Part shown: piece by piece, positions 33,251-42,950 of the stretch
Numbering within the stretch: the stretch's first letter is position 1
Layout of the letters: the number at the start of each line of letters is the position of its first letter
From: Methylocystis bryophila
Lineage (GTDB): Bacteria; Pseudomonadota; Alphaproteobacteria; Rhizobiales; Beijerinckiaceae
Direction of reading: 5' to 3'
NCBI RefSeq assembly: GCF_027925445.1
Contig: NZ_AP027149.1
Span: forward strand, 2,046,001 to 2,110,000
DNA: 64,000 nucleotides
Program-made: the position numbers and the translations under genes
Notes under the pieces: generated by a model
What the model saw: the letters and a program-made list of their open reading frames with translations, nothing else
Database searches by the model: none
What the model was told of the DNA's origin: nothing

Positions 33251-35083
33251 ATGCCTCCCTATCGTTCGCGCACCTCGACCCATGGCCGCAATATGGCGGG
33301 CGCACGAGGCCTCTGGCGCGCGACGGGAATGCGCGAGGAGGATTTCGGCAAGCCGATCATCGCGATCGCCAATTCCTTCACGCAATTTGTGCCGGGTCAT
33401 GTGCATCTCCAGGATCTAGGCCAGCTCGTCGCGCGCGAGGTCGAGAACGCCGGCGGAGTCGCCAAAGAGTTCAACACGATCGCGATCGACGACGGCATTG
33501 CGATGGGGCATGACGGCATGCTCTATTCGCTCCCGTCGCGCGAGATCATCGCCGACAGCGTCGAATATATGGCCAATGCGCATTGCGCCGACGCTCTCGT
33601 TTGCATCTCGAATTGCGACAAGATCACCCCTGGCATGCTGATGGCCGCGTTGCGGCTGAACATTCCGACGATCTTCGTCTCCGGCGGCCCCATGGAGGCC
33701 GGCAAGGCTGACGTGCATGGCAAAGCCGTCGCGCTCGATCTCATCGACGCGATGGTGGCCGCCGCCGACGAGCATTACAGCGACGCCGAGGTCAAGACGA
33801 TCGAACGCTCGGCTTGCCCGACTTGCGGCTCCTGCTCGGGCATGTTCACGGCGAACTCGATGAACTGCCTCGTCGAGGCCCTGGGGCTGGCGCTGCCGGG
33901 CAACGGCACGGCGCTCGCGACCCATGCCGATCGCAAGGAGTTGTTCCTGGAAGCGGGGCGGCGCATCGTCGAGCTCGCGCGCCGCTGGTATGAGGAAGAT
34001 GACGCCAGCGCCTTGCCGCGTTCGATCGCGAGCTTCAAGGCTTTCGAGAATGCGATGACGCTCGACATCGCCATGGGCGGATCGACGAACACGGTGCTGC
34101 ATCTTCTGGCCGCGGCGCATGAGGCCGAGGTCGGCTTCACCATGGCCGACATCGACCGATTGTCGCGACGCGTGCCGGTGCTCTGCAAGGTCGCGCCCGC
34201 GAAGGCCGACGTGCATCTCGAGGACGTGCATCGCGCCGGCGGGGTCATGGCGATTTTGGGCGAGCTCCTGCGCGCGGGCCTCATTCACGATGGGCTCCCC
34301 ACCGTGCACAGCAAGACCCTGAGAGACGCCATCTCGGCCTGGGATATTTGCGGCGGCGCGGGCGTCGCCGCGCGAAACTTCTTCCAGGCTGCGCCGGGCG
34401 GCGTGCCGACCCAGACGGCCTTTTCGCAAAGCCGCCGCTATGAAGCGCTCGACATGGATCGCGCGCATGGCGTCATCCGCGATGCGGCCCACGCCTTCTC
34501 CAAGGACGGCGGCCTCGCTGTGCTCTCCGGCAATCTCGCCGAGGACGGCTGCATCGTGAAGACCGCCGGCGTCGACGACAGCGTTCTCAAATTCACCGGG
34601 CCGGCTCGGGTCTATGAGAGCCAGGACGCGGCGGTCTCCGGGATTCTCACGGGCGATGTGAAGGAAGGCGACGTCGTCGTCATTCGTTATGAGGGTCCGC
34701 GCGGCGGTCCGGGCATGCAGGAAATGCTCTATCCGACGAGCTATCTGAAATCGAAAGGTCTCGGCAAAGCCTGCGCGCTGATCACCGACGGGCGTTTTTC
34801 CGGGGGAACCTCGGGGCTATCCATCGGCCATGTCTCGCCGGAAGCGGCGGAAGGCGGGCTCATCGCGCTCGTTGAAGACGGCGATCGCATCGAGATCGAC
34901 ATACCGGGCCGCTCGCTCAAGCTCGCGGTGAGCGAGGCGGAGCTTGCCGCGCGCCGCAAGGCGCAGCAGGCGAAGGGTTTCGCGCCCGCGCAAGCGCGCC
35001 ATCGAGTCGTCTCCAAGGCGTTGCGCGCCTATGCGGCGATGGCGACGAGCGCGGCCAAGGGGGCGGTGCGGGAGGTGGGGTAG
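33251..35083 (+). CDS. ilvD: Dihydroxy-acid dehydratase
   Basis: A 610-residue iron-sulfur dehydratase of the IlvD/Edd family, the third step of valine and isoleucine synthesis. Cluster-ligand cysteines are in LVCISNCDKITPGM and SACPTCGSCSGMFTANSMNC. The substrate and Mg-binding stretches AIDDGIAMGHDGMLYSLPSR and ALITDGRFSGGTSGLSIGHV are intact. The start is ATG 33251 (MPPYRSRTSTHGRNMAGARG), which matches the family. The length is normal for the IlvD branch. Confidence 0.96.
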   Translation: MPPYRSRTSTHGRNMAGARGLWRATGMREEDFGKPIIAIANSFTQFVPGHVHLQDLGQLVAREVENAGGVAKEFNTIAIDDGIAMGHDGMLYSLPSREIIADSVEYMANAHCADALVCISNCDKITPGMLMAALRLNIPTIFVSGGPMEAGKADVHGKAVALDLIDAMVAAADEHYSDAEVKTIERSACPTCGSCSGMFTANSMNCLVEALGLALPGNGTALATHADRKELFLEAGRRIVELARRWYEEDDASALPRSIASFKAFENAMTLDIAMGGSTNTVLHLLAAAHEAEVGFTMADIDRLSRRVPVLCKVAPAKADVHLEDVHRAGGVMAILGELLRAGLIHDGLPTVHSKTLRDAISAWDICGGAGVAARNFFQAAPGGVPTQTAFSQSRRYEALDMDRAHGVIRDAAHAFSKDGGLAVLSGNLAEDGCIVKTAGVDDSVLKFTGPARVYESQDAAVSGILTGDVKEGDVVVIRYEGPRGGPGMQEMLYPTSYLKSKGLGKACALITDGRFSGGTSGLSIGHVSPEAAEGGLIALVEDGDRIEIDIPGRSLKLAVSEAELAARRKAQQAKGFAPAQARHRVVSKALRAYAAMATSAAKGAVREVG

Positions 35084-35151
35084 GGACCCCGCCAGCCGTC
35101 TGCGAGTTGCGCTTCGACGGTTTCATGAAGCGGATCATGCCGAGTCTCTGA

Positions 35152-35484
35152 TCACGGCCCCCCATAGGCCCGCTCCACCCGTGCGACGCGCACTTCATAA
35201 TGCGCGTACCAGCGCTCCTTGCCGAGCTGTTGCGCGACGAGATGCTCGGCGTTGGCCTTCCAGGCCAGGATCGACGTCTCGTCGGTGTAATAAATCGCCG
35301 TGACGCCGAAGCCCTCGGAATCATGCGCGGCCTCGATCCCCAGAAAGCCCGGCTGCGACGTCGCGAGCTCGAACATCTTCGCGCCCATCGCGTCATAGGC
35401 GGGGTCGGCGTCCTTGCGCAGCGCGGTGAAGACGACGACCCAATAGGGCGGTTTCGGCGTGCTGGCGAAGCGCGCAGACGTCAT
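35152..35484 (-). CDS. Antibiotic biosynthesis monooxygenase (ABM) domain protein
   Basis: A 110-residue single-domain protein of the dimeric alpha/beta-barrel ABM type (PYWVVVFTALRKDADPAYDA, ELATSQPGFLGIEAAHDSEG, AIYYTDETSILAWKANAEHL). Members range from cofactor-less oxygenases to heme-degrading enzymes; many have no known substrate, and no catalytic residue stands out here. Its start overlaps the end of the Uma2 gene by four bases, so the two are probably co-transcribed with Uma2 first. Confidence 0.8.
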   Translation of the reverse strand: MTSARFASTPKPPYWVVVFTALRKDADPAYDAMGAKMFELATSQPGFLGIEAAHDSEGFGVTAIYYTDETSILAWKANAEHLVAQQLGKERWYAHYEVRVARVERAYGGP

Positions 35485-36077
35485 AAATCTCTCTCCAAGA
35501 TGCGCCCCGCGGGGTCTTCGGGGGCCGCCGCTCCATAAATTTCCGTCAAATCGAGCTTCAGTCCTGGCGGATCGAGCGCGACGACGCCCGAGCGGAAGAT
35601 GCGGGTCACGATCGTTTCGCCTTCGCCGCGCGCGTGATGGATCAGGAGCGGCTCATCGGGAGAGAGGATCAGATAGTGTCTCACGCTCGGCAGTCGGAAA
35701 TAGCCTTCGAGCTTGCGCAGCGCATCGTTACGCCCAGTTGACGGCGAAATGACCTCGACGACGATGATCGGGTTTTCGGAGAGCAGCGCGTCCGCCGGCA
35801 GCTCGGGTCCGCAATAGACTTGGGCGTCAGGCTCATACACGGTGCGTGCGTCGATCCGCACGGCCATGCCGTCGGGCAGCGCCCGGCATCTCAGACTACC
35901 CCGGCGGATCGCTTCGCGAAGAGCAACAAAGACCTCACCCTTGATCTTCGCATGCGCTGCGCGTTCGGCGGCTTGCGCGAAAACCAGTCCGTCCACCAGC
36001 TCGTAACGCTCGGGCGCGCGCTCCGACCAGGCGAGAAACTCCTCGACGGTCATGCGCTCTTTGGGAATTGCGCTCAT
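35481..36077 (-). CDS. Uma2 family (DUF820) PD-(D/E)XK nuclease-like protein
   Basis: A 198-residue Uma2-type protein. The fold-defining pieces are RYELVDGLVFAQ near residue 30, the Asp in VYEPDAQVYCG, and VVEVISPSTGRNDALRKLEG with the ExxS/K region, followed by YFRLPSVRHYLIL. The family has the PD-(D/E)XK nuclease fold and is abundant in cyanobacteria and some proteobacteria, with no settled function. The start is ATG 36077 (MSAIPKERMTVEEFLAWSER); the frame is open upstream, but that part reads as antisense of recG. The end overlaps the ABM gene. Confidence 0.85.
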   Translation of the reverse strand: MSAIPKERMTVEEFLAWSERAPERYELVDGLVFAQAAERAAHAKIKGEVFVALREAIRRGSLRCRALPDGMAVRIDARTVYEPDAQVYCGPELPADALLSENPIIVVEVISPSTGRNDALRKLEGYFRLPSVRHYLILSPDEPLLIHHARGEGETIVTRIFRSGVVALDPPGLKLDLTEIYGAAAPEDPAGRILERDL

Positions 36078-36177
36078 GCCGGCGTCCTCTTTGCCGCTTC
36101 CGCCTTTTTCAACATACCGCCCTCGCCGTCGCTTCGCCACATGACAATCCCCGCGATTTAGGCGTATTTCGCGCCTC

Positions 36178-38280
36178 ATGCGCCCCTCGATCCTCGATCC
36201 CCTGTTCGGCCGCGTCGCCGCCTTGCCGGGCGTCGGTCCCAAGACTGGAGCTCTGTTCAATCGCCTTCTGGCGAAGCCGGGGCAGGAAGCGCGCCTCGTC
36301 GATCTCCTGTTCACGCCGCCAAGCAACACGCTCGATCGCCGAACGCGCCCGCGTCTCGCCGAGGCGCCGCTCGACACGATGGTGCTGGTCAAGGTGCGCG
36401 TCGCCGAGCATCGGAAGCCCGAGGGACGCTACTCCAAAGGGCCCTTCAGGGTTCTAGTCGAGGACGAGACTGGCGACGCGCTGCTTGTCTTCTTTCTGGC
36501 CAATGTCGATTGGATTGAGCGCAGCCTCCCGATTGGCGAGACGCGCTGGGTTTCGGGCAGGCTCGAGCTCTATGACGGCTACCGCCAGATCGTTCATCCC
36601 GACCGCATTTTGGACGAGGCCGGCCTTGCCCGCCTGCCGCCGGTCGAAGCGGTGTACTCGCTGACCGAAGGTCTGCAGCAGCGCCAGCTTCGTGGCGCGG
36701 TCGATCGCGCCCTGGAGAAGCTTCCCAAGCTTCCCGAATGGCAGAACGCCTCAGTTCTGGCCGCGCACAAGCTTGGAGGCTTCGCGGAATCTCTCGCGCG
36801 GCTTCACCATCCGCAGGAGCCCGGCGACATCGCGCCGACGAGCCCCGTGCGACAACGTCTTGCGCTCGACGAGCTCCTGGCGCAGCAGCTTGCGTTGAGA
36901 CTGTTGCGCTCGAAGATGCGCCGACCGCCCGGCCGCGAGCACAAGAGCGCGGGCCGGCTCGCGAAAGCGATCGAGGCCGCTTTGCCCTTTTCGCTGACGC
37001 CGGCGCAGCGCCGGGCATTGGATGATATTCGCGCCGATCTCGCCTCGGATCGACGCATGCTGCGTCTGCTGCAGGGCGATGTGGGATCCGGCAAGACGAT
37101 CGTCGCCGCCTTGGCTATGGCTGAGGTGATCGAAGCGGGGCGGCAGACGGCCTTGATGGCGCCGACCGAGATTGTCGCGCGGCAGCATTACGAAAAACTT
37201 GCCCCGCTGTTTCGCGCACAGGGCGTGGAGACGGTTCTCGTCACGGGTCGCGCGAAGAGCGCCGACCGCGCCGCGCTGCATGCGGCCGTGGCGGCCGGCG
37301 ACGCCCGCGTTGTCATCGGCACGCATGCGCTGATCACCGGCGATCTCGTCTTTCAGGACCTAGGTCTCGCCGTCGTCGACGAACAGCACCGCTTCGGCGT
37401 CGCACAGCGGCTGGCGCTCGGCGCCAAGGGCGAGGCCGCCGACACGCTGGTCATGACGGCGACGCCGATCCCGCGTTCGCTCGCGCTGACGCTGTTTGGC
37501 GACATGGACGTCTCGATTCTCGATGAGAAGCCGCCGGGGCGAACCCCGATCAAGACGCGCGCGCTGCCGCAATCCCGGATGGAGGAGATTTTCGAAGGGC
37601 TCGAGCGCAGTCTCGCTCAGGGCGCCCGCGCCTATTGGGTCTGTCCGCTGGTCGAGGAAAATGAGACGCTGGATCTCGCCGCGGTCGAGGCGCGTTTCGA
37701 GGCGCTCGAGCGGCGCTTCGGGACTCGCGTCGGACTTGTGCATGGCCGCATGAAAGGTCCGGAGCGCGATTCCGCTATGGAAGCCTTCCAAGCTGGCCGG
37801 ACGCAGCTCCTTGTCGCGACCACGGTTATTGAGGTCGGAGTCGACGTCCCCGAGGCGACGATTATGGTGATCGAGCACGCCGAGCGCTTCGGCCTTGCGC
37901 AACTGCATCAGCTCCGGGGCCGCGTCGGCCGAGGCGACCGGGATTCTTTTTGTTTGCTCTTATATAAAGGGCCGCTTGGTCAGGCGGCCAAGGAACGGCT
38001 GAGGACCATCCGGGAGACCGAGGACGGGTTTCGGATCGCCGAAGAGGATCTCCGGCTGCGCGGAGAGGGCGAAATCCTGGGCACGCGCCAATCCGGCCTG
38101 CCCAATTTTCGCTTCGCCGAGATCTTCGCGCATGCGCGGCTGCTCGCCGTGGCCCGCGATGACGCGGAACTGCTCCTGCGTCGCGATCCGGACTTGGATA
38201 GCGAACGCGGCAAGGCCTTACGCGTGCTGCTCTATTTATTCGAGAGAGACGAGGCCCTTCGCCTGTTGCGCGCGGGGTGA
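36178..38280 (+). CDS. recG: ATP-dependent DNA helicase RecG
   Basis: A 700-residue superfamily 2 helicase that remodels stalled forks and Holliday junctions. The N-terminal wedge/OB domain (LDTMVLVKVRVAEHRKPEGR onward) precedes the helicase lobes. Walker A is GDVGSGKT, motif II DEQHRFGV, motif III MTATPIPRSLALTLFGD, and the C-terminal motifs include ATTVIEVGVDVPEATIM and QLRGRVGRG. The TRG motif region lies near LRGEGEILGTRQSGLPNFRF. It is divergent from the Uma2-ABM pair. The length is typical. Confidence 0.96.
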   Translation: MRPSILDPLFGRVAALPGVGPKTGALFNRLLAKPGQEARLVDLLFTPPSNTLDRRTRPRLAEAPLDTMVLVKVRVAEHRKPEGRYSKGPFRVLVEDETGDALLVFFLANVDWIERSLPIGETRWVSGRLELYDGYRQIVHPDRILDEAGLARLPPVEAVYSLTEGLQQRQLRGAVDRALEKLPKLPEWQNASVLAAHKLGGFAESLARLHHPQEPGDIAPTSPVRQRLALDELLAQQLALRLLRSKMRRPPGREHKSAGRLAKAIEAALPFSLTPAQRRALDDIRADLASDRRMLRLLQGDVGSGKTIVAALAMAEVIEAGRQTALMAPTEIVARQHYEKLAPLFRAQGVETVLVTGRAKSADRAALHAAVAAGDARVVIGTHALITGDLVFQDLGLAVVDEQHRFGVAQRLALGAKGEAADTLVMTATPIPRSLALTLFGDMDVSILDEKPPGRTPIKTRALPQSRMEEIFEGLERSLAQGARAYWVCPLVEENETLDLAAVEARFEALERRFGTRVGLVHGRMKGPERDSAMEAFQAGRTQLLVATTVIEVGVDVPEATIMVIEHAERFGLAQLHQLRGRVGRGDRDSFCLLLYKGPLGQAAKERLRTIRETEDGFRIAEEDLRLRGEGEILGTRQSGLPNFRFAEIFAHARLLAVARDDAELLLRRDPDLDSERGKALRVLLYLFERDEALRLLRAG

Positions 38281-38526
38281 GGGCTCTTGAGGTCGAGCTC
38301 GATCCGCAAGGTTCGATTGGCCGTCGGTTCGCCTCCAAGACCCAAGAAGAGGGGAGGTCGCCAAATTTCCCATTTGGCGTCGCCCTCATTCGCCCCGACC
38401 GGCGCAGCTGCGCATTGACGCGGATGGCGCCCTCGGCCTATAAGCCCTCCCACTTCGCCGCAGCTCTGCGGCTGCTGGCGCTTCGGAGCCTTTTAGCGCT
38501 TCGCGGGCCTTCCAAGGGAAATAAAG

Positions 38527-38799
38527 ATGGCTAATACGAGTTCGGCCAAGAAGGCCGTTCGCAAAATTGCTCGCCGCACGTCCGTAAACCGCGCTCGTCG
38601 TAGCCAGATGCGCACGTTCCTGCGCAAAGTCGAGGAGGCGATCGCCTCCGGCGATGCGGCGGCGGCGGCCCAAGCCCTGAACACCGCGGCGCCGATTCTC
38701 ATGCGCGCGGCTCAGCGCGGCGTGATTCACAAGAACACCGCTTCGCGGAAAGTTTCGCGCTTGACCTCGCGCGTGAAGGCGCTGGCCTCGGCCGGCTGA
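38527..38799 (+). CDS. rpsT: 30S ribosomal protein S20
   Basis: A 90-residue basic, helical protein (MANTSSAKKAVRKIARRTSV, later NKNTA-like HKNTASRKVSRLTSRVKAL) of the S20 family, which binds 16S rRNA in the small subunit. GGGAAATAAAG precedes the ATG. A strong hairpin with a T-run follows the stop. Its position upstream of dnaA is common in Rhizobiales. Confidence 0.96.
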   Translation: MANTSSAKKAVRKIARRTSVNRARRSQMRTFLRKVEEAIASGDAAAAAQALNTAAPILMRAAQRGVIHKNTASRKVSRLTSRVKALASAG

Positions 38800-38811
38800 G
38801 GCGCAAAACCC

Positions 38812-38832
38812 GCGCGCCGAGAGGCGCGCTTT
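38812..38832 (+). terminator. Rho-independent terminator of rpsT
   Basis: GCGCGCC (38812-38818) and GGCGCGC (38823-38829) pair perfectly around the GAGA tetraloop and are followed by TTT, 13 bases after the rpsT stop. The T-run is short, but the stem is strong. Confidence 0.7.
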
Positions 38833-39678
38833 CACGAGACCCTTTCCGAATGCTTCGCCGTCACAGTTTGACGGCGAGGAAGGGGCTTCGCTCAATTTTA
38901 GCGCGCGAATTTTCCCGAGCAAAAATCTTTTCTGAAATTCAACTCGTTGCGGATAAGGTTGTCGCCACGGCCTTTATCCTATTCCCCCCCGCTGCCGCCC
39001 GTGCGTTGCGCGACATCCGATGACAATTGAGTGAAAAAAAAATTTCAAACCGGCGCACCTTCGGCAAGACGTTAAATCACAACCGCCTTGCGATGCCGAC
39101 CGCGGCACAACCCTCCGACATCTTCACTTTGGTCATCCCCCTCACGTGTTTTGCGATTGCGAGGCGAAATCGGGCCGACTAAAGTCCATAGATCGGAGAC
39201 AGAGAAACCACCTCAACGCCTCGCATCGCTGCGGAGCTGAATGGCAGCCCCCGCATCTCGCGTCTGTGAGCGGTTTGCTGATTTTGAATGGCTGCCGTCT
39301 CTTTAGGGTTGATCTGAGCCGACGGTCGAAGCACAAAGCGCAACGGGATGCATGGCTGAGCATTGCGAGCGTGTCGGCGGGCGTCGACTGAATGTGTGTG
39401 TGCATGGAGGGCTGGTTATGCGGGCTGGGCTGAGGATCGAGGACGGCAGGGTTCCTGATTACATGGAGAGCGCGCAAGCGCTTCGCTCGGTCCGAAACGC
39501 CGAAGCCGCGAACTTCACGCCTAGCGACGGCCGCTGACGGACTGACGCGGTCCTGTCGGCGCTGTGGGGCTTTCCGAGGCGTCGAAAGCCATCAGTTCCA
39601 GAATTTGCAAATGATCCAACGCCGAGCGGCCTATCGCCGCTGCTCGGACGCGAATCTGTTTACTCTCAGGATCCTTCC
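38833..39678. other. Gene-free region between rpsT and dnaA
   Basis: About 850 bases with AT-rich patches (a run of nine A near 39033) and no credible gene. One DnaA-box-like 9-mer with a single mismatch (TTATCCGCA, minus strand, 38948-38956) is present, but no cluster of boxes, so I do not call an origin. The promoter and a long leader of dnaA are the likely content. Confidence 0.5.
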
Positions 39679-41193
39679 ATGTCGGACGACGATCATTTGC
39701 CAGCCGGCTCGCTTTCCAGCGAGTACCGACAAGAATGGGAACGCGCGCGCGAACGGATGCGCATCGAGGTCGGAGATCAAAAATACGAGACTTGGTTTTC
39801 CGCGCTCGAGCTGCTGCGTCGGGAGGGGAGCCTTCTCTATCTGACGATGCCGACCAAGTTCCTTCGTAACTGGATGAACCAGCATTACCTGGAACTCATA
39901 AGGGCGCGGATCGCGGCCGAATTTAAGGGTGTGGACAAGGTGATCATCGAGGTGCGCACCCCCAACCCCAAGACGAAAGCAGCGCAGGCCGCCGCGCCCG
40001 GATTGAGGAGCGCCGCGCCAAGCTTCAAGCCGATGCCGTCACTCGCCTTGGCCACGGCGGGCGAGGCCGTGGGCGAGACGGCGCTCGCCTATCAACGGCG
40101 GGTTTGCAGTCCAAAAATCGGCACGAGAACGGAGGCTGACGGTTTCGTCGGCTCTCCCCTGGACAGACGGTTGACTTTCGCGACTTTCAAGGTGGGAAAG
40201 TCCAATGACTTCGCCTTCGCCGCCGCCCGTCGCGCGGCAGAGCAATGCGCCCAAGGCGCTGCGCCCTTGTTCAATCCGCTCTACGTTCATGCGTCGGTCG
40301 GCTTGGGCAAGACGCATCTTCTCCAAGCCATGGCTCGACAGGTCGGGGACGGTCGGCGCCGCGTGCTTTATCTGACCGCCGAACGCTTCATGAGCAATTT
40401 CGGCAATGCTTTGCGCGACCAGACCGCCTATGCGCTCAAGGAAGACCTGCGCTCGATCGACATGCTGGTCGTGGACGATCTCCAGTTTCTCCAAGGCAAG
40501 ACTCTGCGGGCCGAATTTTCGCATCTCGTCAATGCGCTGATCGATTCCGGTCGCCAGATTGTCGTCGCGGCGGATAGGCCGCCGGCGCAACTCGAGTCGC
40601 TGGACGAACGCGCTTCGTCGCGCTTCAAGGGCGGGCTCTGCGTAGAGATCGGCCCGCTAGACGAGGAACTGCGTCAGCAGGTGCTGGAGACGCGCATCGC
40701 CGCAGCGAAAGAGCAACACGACGCTTTCGTCGTTCCGCGTGACGTGGTTGTCTACGTCGCGAAAATCATCACCTCGAACGGCCGCGATCTTGACGGCGCC
40801 GTGTCTCGGCTCCTCGCGCATTCGAGCTTGAACGGGGCGCCGATCTGCGTCTCGACTGCGGAGCAGGCGATCCGCGATCTCGTCAACACGCATGAACCCA
40901 AACGCGTCAAGATTGACGACATTCAGAAGCTCGTCGCCAGCCATTACAACGTCTCGCGCGCCGATATCGTTTCCTCTCGCCGCACCGCCAATGTGGTCTT
41001 GCCCCGTCAGGTCGCCATGTATCTCTCTAAAGCCTTGACGCCGCGCTCCCTGCCGGAGATCGGCCGGCGATTCGGCGGCCGGGATCACACGACCGTGATT
41101 CATGCCGTACGCAAGATCGAAAACCTGATCGCGAAGGACAATGGTCTGGCTCAGGTGGTCGAGCTGCTCAAGCGCATGCTGAATGAGCAGTGA
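39679..41193 (+). CDS. dnaA: Chromosomal replication initiator DnaA
   Basis: A 504-residue initiator protein that binds DnaA boxes and melts the origin. Domain I (WERARERMRIEVGDQKYETW) is followed by a variable linker (about 95-155). The AAA+ domain has Walker A in HASVGLGKTHLLQAMARQ and Walker B in SIDMLVVDDLQFLQGK. The C-terminal DNA-binding domain has the signature GRRFGGRDHTTVIHAVRKIE. The length and motif set are normal for alphaproteobacteria. Confidence 0.97.
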   Translation: MSDDDHLPAGSLSSEYRQEWERARERMRIEVGDQKYETWFSALELLRREGSLLYLTMPTKFLRNWMNQHYLELIRARIAAEFKGVDKVIIEVRTPNPKTKAAQAAAPGLRSAAPSFKPMPSLALATAGEAVGETALAYQRRVCSPKIGTRTEADGFVGSPLDRRLTFATFKVGKSNDFAFAAARRAAEQCAQGAAPLFNPLYVHASVGLGKTHLLQAMARQVGDGRRRVLYLTAERFMSNFGNALRDQTAYALKEDLRSIDMLVVDDLQFLQGKTLRAEFSHLVNALIDSGRQIVVAADRPPAQLESLDERASSRFKGGLCVEIGPLDEELRQQVLETRIAAAKEQHDAFVVPRDVVVYVAKIITSNGRDLDGAVSRLLAHSSLNGAPICVSTAEQAIRDLVNTHEPKRVKIDDIQKLVASHYNVSRADIVSSRRTANVVLPRQVAMYLSKALTPRSLPEIGRRFGGRDHTTVIHAVRKIENLIAKDNGLAQVVELLKRMLNEQ

Positions 41194-41594
41194 TTTTGTT
41201 TTGATGGTTTTTCAAGGCGGCGGCCTGAACCGAAATTACCGGTGATGGCCAGGCCCCCGCTCGCATGACGCGATTTGCCGGGATGACGCGACTTGTCGCG
41301 TTACTGAGCGAGCGCCAAGCTGACCGCAGCGTCGCCGAACTTCCCGCGCTCTCGTATGGCGTCGCGGAAAGTCCCAACGCATATGATCGACGCACCCAAC
41401 TGATGGCTCACCGCTCGGCGGCGACCTGCTCAAAAGGGGACGTGTCCCCGTCGCCGGCATGGAGATCGCTGTGCGGGTGAAGAGCGGACGCGATCCATGC
41501 GACCTCCACACAAACCGCAAAAAACGGCCATACTTGAGGGTGTTGTACCGCAAATCCGACGTCGGCAACGACTCGGCCGAAACAAGGAGGCCGC
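41194..41594. other. Gene-free region between dnaA and cytochrome b561
   Basis: About 400 bases without a supported gene. A tight hairpin, GGGGAC-GT-GTCCCC (41436-41449), is the only structure I noticed. It may lie in the promoter or leader of the cytochrome b561 gene. Confidence 0.4.
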
Positions 41595-42164
41595 ATGATG
41601 GAAACATTTCGAAGACGCCGCAGCGTCAAATATCCACTATCGATCCGCATCCTGCACTGGCTGCGGGCAGTTCTGATCTTAGGGTTGATTGCGTGTGGGT
41701 GGTACATGACCAGGCTCGCCGACGACGATCCCACCGCCGGCGCATTATATCACAACCACAAGCAGTTCGGGATCTTGGTCTGGCTGCTGACGTTGGTGCA
41801 TCTCACCTTGCGCTGGCGTGACCATGCTATGCTGCCACATGCGCCAGAGGCCCTAAAGGCTTGGGAGAAGTCGCTTTCTCACGGAACCCATCGGCTGATC
41901 ATCGCTTTGACGCTACTTACGCCGCTCATGGGCTACGCCATGTCGAGCAGCTACACCAAGAGCGACGGCGTGCCCTTTTTCTTCCTCTCGCATGTGCCGG
42001 AGATTCTGCCGAAGAACGATACAGCGTTCGCGGTGTTTCAGGCGCTGCATAGTTACTCTGCGTATCTCTTGCTGGCCTGCGTCGTTTTGCACATTGCGGG
42101 CGCTGTGAAGCATCGTCTGCAAGACAAGAGCGGCGAGATCGACGTTCTCCCGCGCATGCTTTGA
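41595..42164 (+). CDS. Cytochrome b561 family membrane protein
   Basis: A 189-residue four-helix, di-heme b-type membrane cytochrome. Candidate heme-ligand His residues are in SIRILHWLRAVLILGLIACG, LYHNHKQFGILVWLLTLVHL and ALHSYSAYLLLACVVLHIAG. Members oxidise ubiquinol or pass electrons to superoxide or periplasmic partners. The start ATG 41595 follows AAGGAGG closely. No partner gene is adjacent; the next gene is a GNAT acetyltransferase 91 bases on. Confidence 0.88.
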   Translation: MMETFRRRRSVKYPLSIRILHWLRAVLILGLIACGWYMTRLADDDPTAGALYHNHKQFGILVWLLTLVHLTLRWRDHAMLPHAPEALKAWEKSLSHGTHRLIIALTLLTPLMGYAMSSSYTKSDGVPFFFLSHVPEILPKNDTAFAVFQALHSYSAYLLLACVVLHIAGAVKHRLQDKSGEIDVLPRML

Positions 42165-42255
42165 AATGCGCGGCGAAGCGGCCGCGTCTGAACGCCGAAG
42201 GACAAGCACAGTCGCGCAGCTTTCGCAGTTTTCTTCTCGATCAGCGAAGGTCACC

Positions 42256-42780
42256 ATGGAAAAGATCGAAACCGAACGGCTTGTCCTGAGGAATTTTCGG
42301 AAGCATGACGCGGCCGGGCTCTTTGAGTATCTGCATGAGCCTGTCGCGAGCTGCTTTCTGTCGCTTACGCTCAAGGACAATAGCGAGGCTGAGGCCGAAG
42401 CCGGGCGGCGAAGCGTAGACGACGAGCATATCGCCGTTTGCCTGAAAAACTCAGACAGGCTTATCGGTGACCTGTTCGCAGTTCCGGAAGAAGACACCTT
42501 CTCCGTCGGTTGGAACTTCAATCCATCCTTCGGCGGCGCCGGTTATGCCCTTGAAGCCGCAAAAGCGATGTTCGTTTCTCTCTTTGCGGAGAGGGGCGCG
42601 CGTCGGCTCTACGCCTATGTGGAGGAGAACAATACGTCCTCCCAGCGGCTGTGCGAAAAACTGGGAATGCGCCAGGAAGGACTGTTCAAGGAATTCGTGT
42701 CGTTCAAGAAAGACGATGACGGCGTTCCGATCTACGAGAACACGATGCAGTACGCCATTCTGCGCAAGGAGTGGCGTTGA
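42256..42780 (+). CDS. GNAT family N-acetyltransferase (RimJ/RimL-like)
   Basis: A 174-residue acetyltransferase starting MEKIETERLVLRNFRKHDAA, the usual opening of RimJ/RimL-type GNATs. The acetyl-CoA region reads NFNPSFGGAGYALEAAKAMF, followed by ARRLYAYVEENNTSSQRLCE and LGMRQEGLFKEFVSF. The substrate (protein N-terminus, aminoglycoside or small molecule) cannot be told. The frame is open 30 codons further upstream, but ATG 42256 fits the family start. A mosaic repeat follows directly after the stop. Confidence 0.88.
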   Translation: MEKIETERLVLRNFRKHDAAGLFEYLHEPVASCFLSLTLKDNSEAEAEAGRRSVDDEHIAVCLKNSDRLIGDLFAVPEEDTFSVGWNFNPSFGGAGYALEAAKAMFVSLFAERGARRLYAYVEENNTSSQRLCEKLGMRQEGLFKEFVSFKKDDDGVPIYENTMQYAILRKEWR

Positions 42781-42908
42781 TCGCATCGCGCTCTAGCGCG
42801 TTTCCCGCTCGAACGGAATCGTTCGAGCGATTAGGCATCGCGCTAAATCAAAAGCTTAGAGCATGTCCTAACCGAAAAACCGCTTCGCACTTTTCCGTGA
42901 CATGCTCA
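42781..42908. repeat. Mosaic palindromic repeat, copy 5
   Basis: The module order here is CGCATCGCGCTCTAGCGCG, then CCCGCTCGAACGGAATCG with TTCGAGCGATTAGGC, then the hairpin AGAGCATGTCC to GACATGCTC around AAAAACCGCTTCGCAC. The copy at 46698-46837 is nearly the same sequence in the opposite orientation. Confidence 0.8.
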
Positions 42909-42950
42909 AGGCGAGGGTATTCGCAAGAGAGGGCTTGAGACGGGGCGCGT

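Noticed and set aside
33416..34492. 358-codon open frame on the minus strand
   Set aside because: Antisense to ilvD, which is full-length and has all cluster motifs.
38833..39678. Replication origin next to dnaA
   Set aside because: Only one imperfect DnaA box was seen, with no cluster or obvious unwinding element. In many Rhizobiales the origin is not beside dnaA.
40285..40330. DnaA Walker A reads HASVGLGKT instead of GGVGLGKT
   Set aside because: The GLGKT core is intact, and substitution of the first glycines is, as far as I recall, seen in other alphaproteobacterial DnaA proteins, so it is not a sign of inactivation.
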